64,000 nt of DNA. Origin: Halomonas sp. GFAJ-1. Lineage in GTDB: Bacteria; Pseudomonadota; Gammaproteobacteria; Pseudomonadales; Halomonadaceae. The translations under genes and the position numbers were made by a program. A model generated the notes under the pieces. The model had not been told where the DNA came from and did not search any database. It was given only the letters and a program-made list of their open reading frames with translations. Within the stretch, counting starts at the first letter, position 1. Every line of letters begins with the position of its first letter. Shown piece after piece: positions 42,393 to 50,728 of the stretch. Where the stretch lies: the NCBI GenBank assembly GCA_002966495.1, contig CP016490.1, positions 1,116,001 through 1,180,000 of the forward strand, given 5' to 3'.

Positions 42393-42686
42393 TATTGTTT
42401 ATATGTTTTTAGTGTGTCGCTTAACGTTATTTTTGATCATTTGTTTTTTATTAACAATGGCTTTAGTGCATTTTGGCGAACGAAATATGGTTGTTAGACC
42501 ATGGTATGAAGCCTGGGTGCGTGGCTAAAAAAGCGACTTTTAACCCCTATATTTCGAGTTTTTAGATATCAGTTCACCCGTTCTTTAGTAAGTGGTGACA
42601 AGGAAAGCGTTTGATGTTTTGTTACGGGAAAGATAGTCTTAAAAAATATAGCGTATCAAAAAAATAAGTGAGTGCAGGAGCGCCCC
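42393..42686. other. Rest of the paaF/paaN divergent intergenic region
   Basis: About 290 bp of AT-rich DNA with no gene. GCGTATCAAAA at 42652-42662 repeats, in the same orientation relative to its gene, the 11-mer present upstream of paaF, suggesting a shared regulatory element. Confidence 0.45.
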
Positions 42687-44363
42687 ATGACGCAATCAGC
42701 GCAGCAGATGTTCGACCTTCATCGTGAGATTCTTGACCAAGCTGTCGACGCCATTTCCAGCCGTAATTTCTGGACGCCCTATCCAGAAAGCATGCGGAAA
42801 TACCCTGAGGATGCCGTTAAAGCGGCGCCGTCGACGTTCGAGTCACTACTCAATCAGCCATTTGCACTTAATGGTGTTGGCAGCACCCAGCAAGTGGGTG
42901 GCGAAGTGTCACCTTATGGCTTTGAACTCGGCATTACGTATGACCAGCCAAACCTCGACGAGCTGGTAGCGGCCATGCAAGTAGCAATGCGCGACTGGCG
43001 GGATGCCGGGGCGCAAGCGCGTGTTGGGGTGTGTCTGGAAGTCCTGTCACGCCTTAATGTCATGAGCCCAGAGATCGCCCAGGCGGTGATGCATACTAGC
43101 GGCCAGGGGCCGTTGATGGCGTTTCAAGCGGGTGGGCCGCATGCCCAGGATCGCGGCCTTGAAGCCGTGGCCTATGCTTGGCAGGCAATGGCTCAGATTC
43201 CCGCTACCGCGAAATGGGTCAAGGCCCAGGGCAAGCATGATCCCATTGTCATGGATAAGCGTTTTCACATCGTTCCGCGCGGTATCTCGTTGGTAGTGGC
43301 CTGTTCCACGTTTCCCACCTGGAATACGTATCCTGGCTTGTTTGCCAGTCTGGCGACGGGCAATCCGGTCATCCTTAAGCCACACCCTGGCGCTATTTTG
43401 CCTGTGGCAATGACTGCACGTGTTGTTCAGCAAGTATTGGAGGAAGCAGGCTTTGATCCTTGTCTGGTTAGCCTGGTACCCGACACTGTCGATGCGCCGC
43501 TTACCAAGACGCTGGCGCTTGACCCTGCGGTCAAACTAATCGATTTCACCGGCTCCAACGCGTTCGGAGACTGGCTAATACAGAACGCCACCCAAGCTCA
43601 GGTGTTTGCCGAGAAAGCCGGCATCAACACGGTTATTATCGACAGTGTGGATAACCTTAAAGCGGTCACGGCGAACCTGGCCTTCTCGCTGAGCCTCTAT
43701 TCTGGGCAGATGTGCACGACCCCTCAGGCCATTTATGTACCGAAAAGCGGGATCGAAACAGCGGATGGCCATTTAAGCTTTGATGACGTGGCGGCCGCGC
43801 TTGCGAAAGCTGTCCAGGCGTTTCTGAGTGACAATGACCGCGCCTGCACGGTGTTAGGTGCCCTGCAGTCAGTAGACACGCGAGCACGAATTGATGAATG
43901 TCGTGGGCTGGGCGATATAGCGCTGGATAGCGAGTTACGCAAACACGCCCAATTCCCTGACGCCCGCATCCACACGCCGCTTATCCTCAAGGTAGATGCA
44001 GCGCAGAAAGCTGCCTACAGTGAGGAGCGCTTCGGCCCGATAAGCTTTGTCATCGCGACTGAGAACACCGCGCATAGCATTGAGCTGGCGCGGGAGGTGA
44101 TTCGGGAAAAGGGCGCGATAACACTCGGTGCCTACACCACCGATGAGGCCGTGGCCGCACAGTTCGAGCAGCTGGCGATGGATGTGGCCGTTCCGCTGTC
44201 TCTGAACCTGGATGGGGGGATATTCGTCAACCAGTCGGCTGCTTTTAGTGACTTTCACGCCACGGGCGGTAATCCGGCAGCCAATGCTTCCTTATGTAAC
44301 CAAGCCTTTGTCGCCAGCCGTTTCGTGGTGGTGCAAAGCCGTCGCCACAGCCCATCAAACTAA
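42687..44363 (+). CDS. paaN: Phenylacetate degradation aldehyde dehydrogenase PaaN
   Basis: A 558-residue aldehyde dehydrogenase-superfamily protein of the PaaN type (without the MaoC domain). The catalytic Cys appears in LYSGQMCTTPQAIYVP and the general-base region in VFAEKAGINTVIID. The N-terminal NFWTPYPESM is typical of PaaN. The ATG at 42687 is set by AGGAG 6 nt upstream. The role beside a full PaaZ is unclear, since PaaZ already has the needed dehydrogenase activity; PaaN may act on another aldehyde. It is followed by paaY after 11 nt. Confidence 0.9.
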   Translation: MTQSAQQMFDLHREILDQAVDAISSRNFWTPYPESMRKYPEDAVKAAPSTFESLLNQPFALNGVGSTQQVGGEVSPYGFELGITYDQPNLDELVAAMQVAMRDWRDAGAQARVGVCLEVLSRLNVMSPEIAQAVMHTSGQGPLMAFQAGGPHAQDRGLEAVAYAWQAMAQIPATAKWVKAQGKHDPIVMDKRFHIVPRGISLVVACSTFPTWNTYPGLFASLATGNPVILKPHPGAILPVAMTARVVQQVLEEAGFDPCLVSLVPDTVDAPLTKTLALDPAVKLIDFTGSNAFGDWLIQNATQAQVFAEKAGINTVIIDSVDNLKAVTANLAFSLSLYSGQMCTTPQAIYVPKSGIETADGHLSFDDVAAALAKAVQAFLSDNDRACTVLGALQSVDTRARIDECRGLGDIALDSELRKHAQFPDARIHTPLILKVDAAQKAAYSEERFGPISFVIATENTAHSIELAREVIREKGAITLGAYTTDEAVAAQFEQLAMDVAVPLSLNLDGGIFVNQSAAFSDFHATGGNPAANASLCNQAFVASRFVVVQSRRHSPSN

Positions 44364-44374
44364 CGGAGAACGTT

Positions 44375-44989
44375 ATGCCTTACTATCGACTTGAAGGGGT
44401 GACGCCGGTGGTGCACCCGACGGCTTATGTTCACCCAACCGCAGTATTGATCGGGGATGTGATTGTTGGCCCCGGCTGTTATGTAGGTCCCGGCGCGGTG
44501 ATGCGTGGCGATTTCGGCCGCCTGGTGCTGGAAGAGGGCGCGAACCTTCAGGATACCTGCGTGATGCACGGCTTTCCAGGTTGCGTCACTAAGGTCGAGA
44601 AGGATGGCCATATCGGCCATGGCGCGGTATTGCATGGCTGCGTGATTGGGCGTGATGCCATGGTCGGTATGAACGCCGTGGTGATGGACGGCGCTAACAT
44701 TGCTGAGCGGTCTATCGTTGCCGCGGCGGCATTCGTCAAGGCAGGCTTCGAGTGTGAGCCGCAGTCGCTGGTGATGGGGGCGCCTGCAAAGGTTAAGCGG
44801 GCGCTGAGTGATGAGGAGTTTGCCTGGAAGCAGCAGGGTACCCAAGAGTATCAGCGCTTAGTAACCCGTTGCCGTGACAGCTTGGAGTCCTGTGAGCCGC
44901 TGGCAGAGCTCGATGCTGATCGGCCAACCTTACTGGCCGGTGATACACAACCTAAGCAGCAGACGCTGGATAAGTCGCCACAACCATGA
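44375..44989 (+). CDS. paaY: PaaY, gamma-carbonic-anhydrase-like thioesterase
   Basis: A 204-residue left-handed beta-helix protein with hexapeptide repeats (VHPTAVLIGDVIVGPGCYVG, then GHIGHGAVLHGCVIG), with His residues placed as in gamma-class carbonic anhydrases. In E. coli, PaaY is a thioesterase acting on dead-end CoA esters in phenylacetate degradation. It lies 11 nt after paaN and is convergent with paaX, with one base between the stop codons. Confidence 0.93.
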   Translation: MPYYRLEGVTPVVHPTAYVHPTAVLIGDVIVGPGCYVGPGAVMRGDFGRLVLEEGANLQDTCVMHGFPGCVTKVEKDGHIGHGAVLHGCVIGRDAMVGMNAVVMDGANIAERSIVAAAAFVKAGFECEPQSLVMGAPAKVKRALSDEEFAWKQQGTQEYQRLVTRCRDSLESCEPLAELDADRPTLLAGDTQPKQQTLDKSPQP

Positions 44990-44990
44990 A

Positions 44991-45917
44991 CTATTCCAGC
45001 CCGCCGAAGCGCTGGTAGAAGCTGGGGCCGGGGGCTGGTAATGGGCCCTCGGCGGTTTCCAGATGTCGGTCTAGCCAGCGTTCTGCGCGTTCGTAGAGCA
45101 AGCGATAGAGGTTGCGGCAGAGCTGATGGGCGTAGCGACCTTCCCATGCCGTGGGGAGTAGTTCGTCAGGCAGGAGGGGGTCACGTAATTGAACCTTGCG
45201 ATACTCGTGAATCAGCAAGGTGCGAGCAATGAAGCACTCTTCCTGCCCTAAATGGTTCTCTGCGCTGAGCGCATTCCAGAGTGGGCGAAACTTAACGAGA
45301 AAACGCTGGTAAAGTTCGGCGAGTTCATCGAGGTTCCAGCTATCTCTGACCTGCAGGCGCAGTGGCTTGCTGGTCATGGGCTCCATGGTCTGGGTTTGCA
45401 TCACGATCGTGTCGTCTACCGCATCCAACTCTTGCAAAGTTACCATGGTCTCTGCGCATGACAGCGTAGGGTGAGCCAGCACGCCCTGAGCAAAACTACC
45501 AAAGCCGAGCCATTCAAGCTCATCACGAATTTGTTGGCGTCGGTCTGGGGGAAGCTGTGTCAGCAGCACCAATGTCCACTGGCCCGACCAGGGCGGCTGG
45601 GCGCCGTGATAGACGCGCTTGAAAGCTTGTTCAAAACGCCGCCGCCCTGGGCCACTCAATCGGTAATAGCTGCGACGGCCCACCTTCTCGCCCCGCAGCC
45701 AAGTTTCAGTGGTCAGCCTGTAAACAGAGGTGCGCACCAACCGCTCATTGATCCCGATGGACTCCACCAGTTTCGACAGACTGCCCAACCACACAGTACC
45801 GCCCCGCGGAACGATAGAGTCACCATAGACGGTAATAATCAGTGAACCAGCGCGAATTGGCCGACGCTTCTGGAAGCCATCAATAAGCGTAGCGACGCAG
45901 TCTTTAGCTGACGACAT
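44991..45917 (-). CDS. paaX: Phenylacetic acid degradation operon repressor
   Basis: A 308-residue PaaX regulator. The N terminus KRRPIRAGSLIITVYGDSIV and the winged HTH region INERLVRTSVYRLTTETWL match the family, which represses paa operons and is released by phenylacetyl-CoA. The C-terminal half contains the conserved LLIHEYRKVQLRDPLLPDEL. It is convergent with paaY, so it would control the divergent and upstream paa promoters in trans. Confidence 0.95.
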   Translation of the reverse strand: MSSAKDCVATLIDGFQKRRPIRAGSLIITVYGDSIVPRGGTVWLGSLSKLVESIGINERLVRTSVYRLTTETWLRGEKVGRRSYYRLSGPGRRRFEQAFKRVYHGAQPPWSGQWTLVLLTQLPPDRRQQIRDELEWLGFGSFAQGVLAHPTLSCAETMVTLQELDAVDDTIVMQTQTMEPMTSKPLRLQVRDSWNLDELAELYQRFLVKFRPLWNALSAENHLGQEECFIARTLLIHEYRKVQLRDPLLPDELLPTAWEGRYAHQLCRNLYRLLYERAERWLDRHLETAEGPLPAPGPSFYQRFGGLE

Positions 45918-46003
45918 GGTGGATGTTGATTCCCTTTAAAATAAAGTGGCCGCAAAACGACATAAAATCTAAATAATATAAGCGATTATCGTATCACGTT
46001 TTT

Positions 46004-46258
46004 TTAGAGTTTGGCCTGAGTCGTTGCTTGCGCCCCTTGGTTGTTCGCGGGGGCTTGCTCCTCCTCCGTGCGACACATCACTATTCGGTCTCGGCCATCG
46101 CGTTTGCCGACGTATAGCATTTGATCTGCCTGATTGATCAGCGACTCAAGAGAGATTTCTTCGTTGTGCGCTACCGCGACACCGGTGGTTTTTTTTAACG
46201 ACACGCAACGTGACCCATCTCGCATACGTGTCGTGTTCTTGAGAGAGTCACAAGCGCT
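46004..46258 (-). pseudogene. Diguanylate cyclase (GGDEF) C-terminal remnant
   Basis: The last part of a GGDEF domain is readable as TTGVAVAHNEEISLESLINQ and then ADQMLYVGKRDGRDRIVM, the usual ending of the domain. The GGDEF motif and everything before it are gone, and the fragment abuts the stop codon of the BCCT gene. An internal ATG at 46225 could still initiate a 73-residue peptide, but it would lack any active site. It is probably debris of a deletion that brought the BCCT gene here. Confidence 0.75.
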
Positions 46259-46260
46259 AT

Positions 46261-47889
46261 CTACTCATCTGGCCTTAGCGCCTCCCGCTTGGGTGGGCTG
46301 CCAACGCGTACTTCGCTGAGATCCTCATGAGCTAGGCCGCGGAACAATGAAAACATCATGGCAAACACCAGAATAAACATCGGTAGACCAACCACGGTAA
46401 TCACTTCCTGCAATGCACTAAGCCCGGCATCGCCGGCAAGAACGATAAGCATAGCCGCCAGCATGCCTTCAGAAACGCCCCAGAATACTCGTTGGTGCCA
46501 GGGGCCAGGATCCGCGCTGCCTGTACACAGCATATCGACGACCAGAGAGGCGGAGTCTGATGACGTGGCAAAAAAGATGGCAACGATAACCACCGCTAAG
46601 CCCTGGATTAAGGTAGCAGCGGGGAAGTTCTCGAAAAATGCGAACATAGCGAGCGGGATACTTTCGCCCACGGCAGCGGATAATGCACCGGCCTGATCTC
46701 CCATAGCTGCCCTAGCCTCGGCGCCTATTCCATCGATCTCCATTGCCGACCAGCCAAAGATCGCAAACCAAACCAGCGTAAAGATGGAGGGGGCGAATAA
46801 CACGCCCAGGACAAACTCTCGGATGGTTCGCCCGCGGGAGATACGCGCCACAAAAATCCCGATGAAGGGTGACCAAGTGACTGTCCAGGCCCAATAAAAC
46901 ACTGTCCAGCTGCCTTGCCACCCCCAGCCGCTGCCGTCGTTGCTGGTATAGCTTGCTAACGTATCATTCCAAAACGCCATGGGTAGCAGGTTGGTGATGT
47001 AAAGGCCAAAGGTCTCGACGATGGCACGCAACAGGAAAACGGTTGATCCGGTGAACAGCACAAACACCAATAGGCCGACGGCCATCCCGATATTGATATT
47101 GGAAAGCCGTTTAACGCCTGCATCCAGCCCCGCGACGATCGACCCCACGGCAACGGCTGTTAGTACCGTGATGATAATTACCTTTGTCATCACGGCGTCC
47201 GGAACACCAAACAGTTCCGTTAGCCCCGCATTGATTTGCTGGGTGCCCAGGCCAATAGAAACCGCCACACCAAAGAGAGTACCGAGAATGGCAAAGATAT
47301 CGAGGGTTTTGCCGACAGGGCCGTAAATGCGTTCGCCGATCAGTGGATAGAATACTGAGCTAAAACGCATGGGGAGGTTGTAACGATAAATAAAGTACGC
47401 AAAAGCCAGCCCCGGCATAGCGAAGATCGCCCAGGTATGTAGGCCCAGATGATAGATCGAAAAGCTCATAGCGTCGTCGGCGGCTGCCACAGAGAAGGGC
47501 TCGACACCCGGTCTTGGGGGGGTTGTAAAGTGAGAAATAGGCTCGGCCACGCCCCAGAACATCAATACCGTGCCGATACCGCCAGCGAATAGCATGGTAA
47601 ACCAGGAGATATTGCTATAGGCCGGCTTGGCATCGTTCCCTCCCAGCCGGATTGCCCCGAAACGGCTGAGCGCGACCCATAACAGGAACGCCACCCAACT
47701 CGTCACCCCTAAAATAAAGAACCAGCCAAGGTTAGTAACGATCCACTGGCGCCCCGCGCCAAAGGCTGCCCCTATAGGTTCAGGTGCAATGAGAAGCGCC
47801 ACTAAAAAAAGGATCATGATCCCCGCAGACGTGAAAAAAATGGTGGGATCAGTCTTGAGGCCCAGCTTTCTCGCAAGAGCTTCCATCAT
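46261..47889 (-). CDS. BCCT-family betaine/carnitine/choline-type transporter
   Basis: A 542-residue sodium- or proton-coupled symporter with twelve membrane segments. The BCCT signature region GSWTVFYWAWTVTWSPFIGI with FVARISRGRTIREFV is intact, and GGIGTVLMFWGVAEPISHF is in segment 2-3. Family substrates include glycine betaine, choline, carnitine and DMSP, used as osmolytes or nutrients by halophiles. The C-terminal cytoplasmic tail is short, unlike osmosensing BetP. The start has GGAGAAAAA before the ATG. It follows an esterase gene on the same strand by 114 nt. Confidence 0.93.
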   Translation of the reverse strand: MMEALARKLGLKTDPTIFFTSAGIMILFLVALLIAPEPIGAAFGAGRQWIVTNLGWFFILGVTSWVAFLLWVALSRFGAIRLGGNDAKPAYSNISWFTMLFAGGIGTVLMFWGVAEPISHFTTPPRPGVEPFSVAAADDAMSFSIYHLGLHTWAIFAMPGLAFAYFIYRYNLPMRFSSVFYPLIGERIYGPVGKTLDIFAILGTLFGVAVSIGLGTQQINAGLTELFGVPDAVMTKVIIITVLTAVAVGSIVAGLDAGVKRLSNINIGMAVGLLVFVLFTGSTVFLLRAIVETFGLYITNLLPMAFWNDTLASYTSNDGSGWGWQGSWTVFYWAWTVTWSPFIGIFVARISRGRTIREFVLGVLFAPSIFTLVWFAIFGWSAMEIDGIGAEARAAMGDQAGALSAAVGESIPLAMFAFFENFPAATLIQGLAVVIVAIFFATSSDSASLVVDMLCTGSADPGPWHQRVFWGVSEGMLAAMLIVLAGDAGLSALQEVITVVGLPMFILVFAMMFSLFRGLAHEDLSEVRVGSPPKREALRPDE

Positions 47890-48003
47890 TTTTTCTCCGT
47901 TGTCTTTTCAATAACGTAGGAGCTATTTGCCTATCACGCCAAGTTGTTAGCAAACTTTAATGGTTATCCAGCACACCTCCTCTGTTAAGTAAGCCCCCAC
48001 AAA

Positions 48004-48906
48004 TCAAGAAAGTCCCCAGAAATATGCTATGTGACGGATTGAGGAAATGCCGACTTCCAGCATGTACTTGTCTTCTTCCCCAAGCCCCTTCTCGCCACTG
48101 GCCATGATAGGCGTGCCGTGACCCATACCTCCGATGATGTACTCTTCGATGCCCTCCTGCCCCGCCTCGTTGCACCAGACCAGCCGAGGGAAGCCGACGA
48201 CGTCTTCGACCCGTGTCGGTGGGCCTTCAACCTGGTGAATAGCCTGCCACTGCCGGACGATGGCGTCGGCATTAGCGTTGTCGACAGTTGAATCACTGCC
48301 GCCATGCCAAACCGAAATCGTTGGCCAGGGGCCTTCGAAGGTCGAGGCGCCGCGCACAAGGGAGTTGAGCCTACTGTCTGACGGACCACCAACCCCTTTC
48401 ATGCGCACCATCGCTTCCATCAGGTTGTCCGCGCTTCGGTAGGGTAACCCGGCGATGATCGCGCCTCCCGCAAACACCTCTGGGTAGGTTGCCAGCATGA
48501 CAGATGCCATGGCGCCTCCTGAGGACATCCCCGTGATAAATACGCGCAGCGGGTCGATGGCGTGATCCTCAACGACCTGCTCAATCATATGAAAGATAGA
48601 GAGTGGTTCGCCGCTGCCACGGCGGGTGTCGCCAGACTTGAACCAGTTGAAGCTACTAAGGGGGTTATTGGTTTTTCTTTGTCCGGGATACAGGAGCGCT
48701 ATCCCGCATTCGTCGGCGAGTTCTGACCAGCCTGAACCGCGGTCATAGCCCTCTGCCGACTGAGTGCTGCCGTGTAGCACGACAACGAGCGGTCCGTTCT
48801 TGGAAAAGTTCTTGGGGATATAGATATCCGCGTGCAACGACCCGGGGTTATTGCCGAATTCATTCAAGTTGGTTAGACGGCTGTAGCTAACTGAAGATGA
48901 CGCCAT
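48004..48906 (-). CDS. PHB-depolymerase-type esterase (alpha/beta hydrolase)
   Basis: A 300-residue alpha/beta hydrolase of the Esterase_PHB group (LpqC/feruloyl-esterase-like). PLVVVLHGSTQSAEGYDRGS is the oxyanion loop. The nucleophile elbow is VFITGMSSGGAMASVM (G-x-S-x-G). The acid is probably in VWHGGSDSTVD and the His in GGMGHGTPI. No signal peptide is present, although most family members are secreted. The ATG at 48906 is chosen because AAGGAGAC precedes it. It is the gene before the BCCT transporter on the same strand; the shared substrate, if any, is unknown. Confidence 0.8.
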   Translation of the reverse strand: MASSSVSYSRLTNLNEFGNNPGSLHADIYIPKNFSKNGPLVVVLHGSTQSAEGYDRGSGWSELADECGIALLYPGQRKTNNPLSSFNWFKSGDTRRGSGEPLSIFHMIEQVVEDHAIDPLRVFITGMSSGGAMASVMLATYPEVFAGGAIIAGLPYRSADNLMEAMVRMKGVGGPSDSRLNSLVRGASTFEGPWPTISVWHGGSDSTVDNANADAIVRQWQAIHQVEGPPTRVEDVVGFPRLVWCNEAGQEGIEEYIIGGMGHGTPIMASGEKGLGEEDKYMLEVGISSIRHIAYFWGLS

Positions 48907-49332
48907 ATGGTCTCCTTTGCCATGCAAAACCTTAGGATGCGCCTTAATGCACGCACGTACTGTGCGCTTGCGAACGTAATGGGGGTCTTTCAGAAGTTAT
49001 TTTTAGTGGGTGTATGAGTAGTTAAATCTGCTAAATTTGCCTGTGCAATAGCTGTGCACAGTCATGGCCGGACGTTATGAAGTCTCTTATAATGGTTGGG
49101 CACAGATTGAAGCCCTTCTTTTTCACTTTCGCCTGAAGTTACCTGAAGAGGGCCTAATGGAGTTTGATTGGTGGGCGATTGCGCAAACATAGTCGCTTTA
49201 TGGTGGCTTAGAAAGAATATGGCAGTGATGAATAGCGCAGCAAAATCCAAGTAATAGCCCTATTACCCTATATAAACCCTAGGTTAGTGCCGTCCCCCAT
49301 GCGTTTCATTTGTGATTTTTACAGCTATTTAG
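48907..49332. other. Intergenic region with a possible transposase fragment
   Basis: A 426-bp stretch upstream of the esterase gene and downstream of the DUF1289 gene. Apart from the short frame at 49064-49192 nothing is recognisable. The 300-bp sequence before the DUF1289 stop shows no convincing terminator. Confidence 0.4.
49064..49192 (+). pseudogene. Possible IS5-type transposase N-terminal fragment
   Basis: A 42-codon frame beginning MAGRYEVSYNGWAQIEALL, which resembles the opening of IS5-family transposases (Y-x-L/V-S-x-x-x-W-x-x-I-x-x-LL). The frame ends soon after and no inverted repeats or further transposase sequence were found. It is at most a small remnant. Confidence 0.3.
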
Positions 49333-49494
49333 CTATTTGCGTCGTTGATTAGCGCGCTTTAGGGCCGTCACTTTTTCAGGACGTTTCATGGATTTCCACT
49401 GACGTATCTCTTCAACGCTACGGCCACAGCTGGTGCATAGCCCGCCCTTGAGCTGACAGGTGGACAAACAGGGGCTTTCGATTTTCTTAGCCAT
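49333..49494 (-). CDS. DUF1289 small cysteine protein
   Basis: A 53-residue protein starting MAKKIESPCLSTCQLKGGLC. The four Cys (C-x3-C, then C-x2-C in LCTSCGRSVEEI) and the following RQWKSM match DUF1289, a small probable metal-binding family. The start ATG at 49494 shares one base with the stop of the upstream gene (TGATG). Function unknown. Confidence 0.8.
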   Translation of the reverse strand: MAKKIESPCLSTCQLKGGLCTSCGRSVEEIRQWKSMKRPEKVTALKRANQRRK

Positions 49495-49856
49495 CAATGC
49501 CTCGTCGTTGTGAGACGTAGCCGGCGTTTCCAATCACCGTTATGTGTGCGAAGGCACGCTTGCTCGCTGTCAAAATCGACGTGCTGAGCAATGTCGTCGA
49601 TGACGATGTCCGACTCGTATAACACCGTAGCCGTTAGTTCCAGCATTAGCTGCTTGGCATTGCTATTGAGCGCTTTTGAAAGGTTTGCACTGGTGTCGAA
49701 GACCCAGGTTACTACTAAACTTTGAGGGAAATGTTGGTAGTCGACGCGATGGGTCAGCCATTCAAATCCGGGCAGTTGATACTTCGCTTTTTCACAGGCG
49801 TGTGTCAGGGTTGCAACAAGTTTTCGTTCTATCTTGCCGTGTTCTTTGGCAGTCAT
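49494..49856 (-). CDS. Hypothetical protein, coupled to DUF1289 gene
   Basis: A 120-residue protein not recognised. It begins MTAKEHGKIERKLVATLTHA. It has a helical N terminus, a beta-rich centre (SLVVTWVFDTSANLSKAL) and a basic C terminus (WKRRLRLTTTRH). No membrane segment, Cys cluster or known motif is visible. It overlaps the DUF1289 start by one base, so both are probably made together. Confidence 0.65.
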   Translation of the reverse strand: MTAKEHGKIERKLVATLTHACEKAKYQLPGFEWLTHRVDYQHFPQSLVVTWVFDTSANLSKALNSNAKQLMLELTATVLYESDIVIDDIAQHVDFDSEQACLRTHNGDWKRRLRLTTTRH

Positions 49857-49924
49857 AACCGTTTCTCCATGTTAAGCACGGCTCGAGGAGATATCGGCAG
49901 TACGTCGATGTTCATCCCGGGTGG

Positions 49925-50728
49925 CTAACGCTGTCTTATGTATTGCCAACCTTGGTTGGCAATTGTTGATAATAGAAACAAGGCAGCGGCTAAGGTGACA
50001 ATCGTTGGCCCGGTCGGGGTGTCAAAAAAATAAGCGGCCTTGAGGCCCGATGTTACCGACAGCGTTGCGATAGCGGCCGCCACCAGGGCCATTATTTCCG
50101 GCGTGCGGCAAAAAGGTCTGGCGGTAGCCGCTGGGATGATTAACAACGCAGCAATTAGCAGTGCGCCCACTACCTTGAGTGCCACGGCGACCACCACCGC
50201 GAGAGAGAGTGTAAGTGCCAACTGCTCTCTGCGTGGCTGAATGCCGCTAGCATGTGCCAATTCATCGCTGAGCGTGGCGGTTAATAGGGCTGACCAACGC
50301 CAAAATAGCAACCCTAGCACCAGTAAGGTGCCGCCCCCGATGATCCATAAATCATCTTTGCCCACGGCCAGTATATCGCCGAACAAATACGCATTGAGGT
50401 CCACGCGGATGCCTGAGATAAACGAAACGGCGACTAATCCAACTGCTAGGGCTGAGTGTGCCATCACGCCTAGCAGGGTATCCATCGCATAGCCGCGTCC
50501 GCTGAGCATCGTTACGCTGGCTGCCATGGTAAGGGAAACGATTAAAACGCCTGCAAAAATGGATAGATTAAACATTAATGCCATTGCAACGCCCAGAATA
50601 GCAGCGTGCGCTGTGGCATCGCCGAAATACGCCATGCGCCGCCACACCACAAAGCAGCCGAGCGGAGCTGCCGCAAGCCCCACAAACACACCGGCGAGCG
50701 CCGCGCGCCACATGAAATCATCCAGCAT
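49925..50728 (-). CDS. znuB: Zinc ABC transporter permease
   Basis: A 267-residue ABC-3-family permease with about eight membrane segments. FVVWRRMAYFGDATAHAAILG and SDELAHASGI are family landmarks. Its start overlaps the end of znuC by 11 nt, and znuA is divergent. Confidence 0.93.
   Translation of the reverse strand: MLDDFMWRAALAGVFVGLAAAPLGCFVVWRRMAYFGDATAHAAILGVAMALMFNLSIFAGVLIVSLTMAASVTMLSGRGYAMDTLLGVMAHSALAVGLVAVSFISGIRVDLNAYLFGDILAVGKDDLWIIGGGTLLVLGLLFWRWSALLTATLSDELAHASGIQPRREQLALTLSLAVVVAVALKVVGALLIAALLIIPAATARPFCRTPEIMALVAAAIATLSVTSGLKAAYFFDTPTGPTIVTLAAALFLLSTIANQGWQYIRQR

Noticed and set aside
42673..42686. Upstream GTG start for paaN
   Set aside because: The GTG at 42672 lies just before the ribosome-binding site AGGAG, which clearly serves the ATG at 42687.
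49942..49963. Inverted repeat ATTGCCAACC-TT-GGTTGGCAAT as a terminator of znuCB
   Set aside because: It lies inside the last codons of znuB and is not followed by a T-run; probably coding coincidence.
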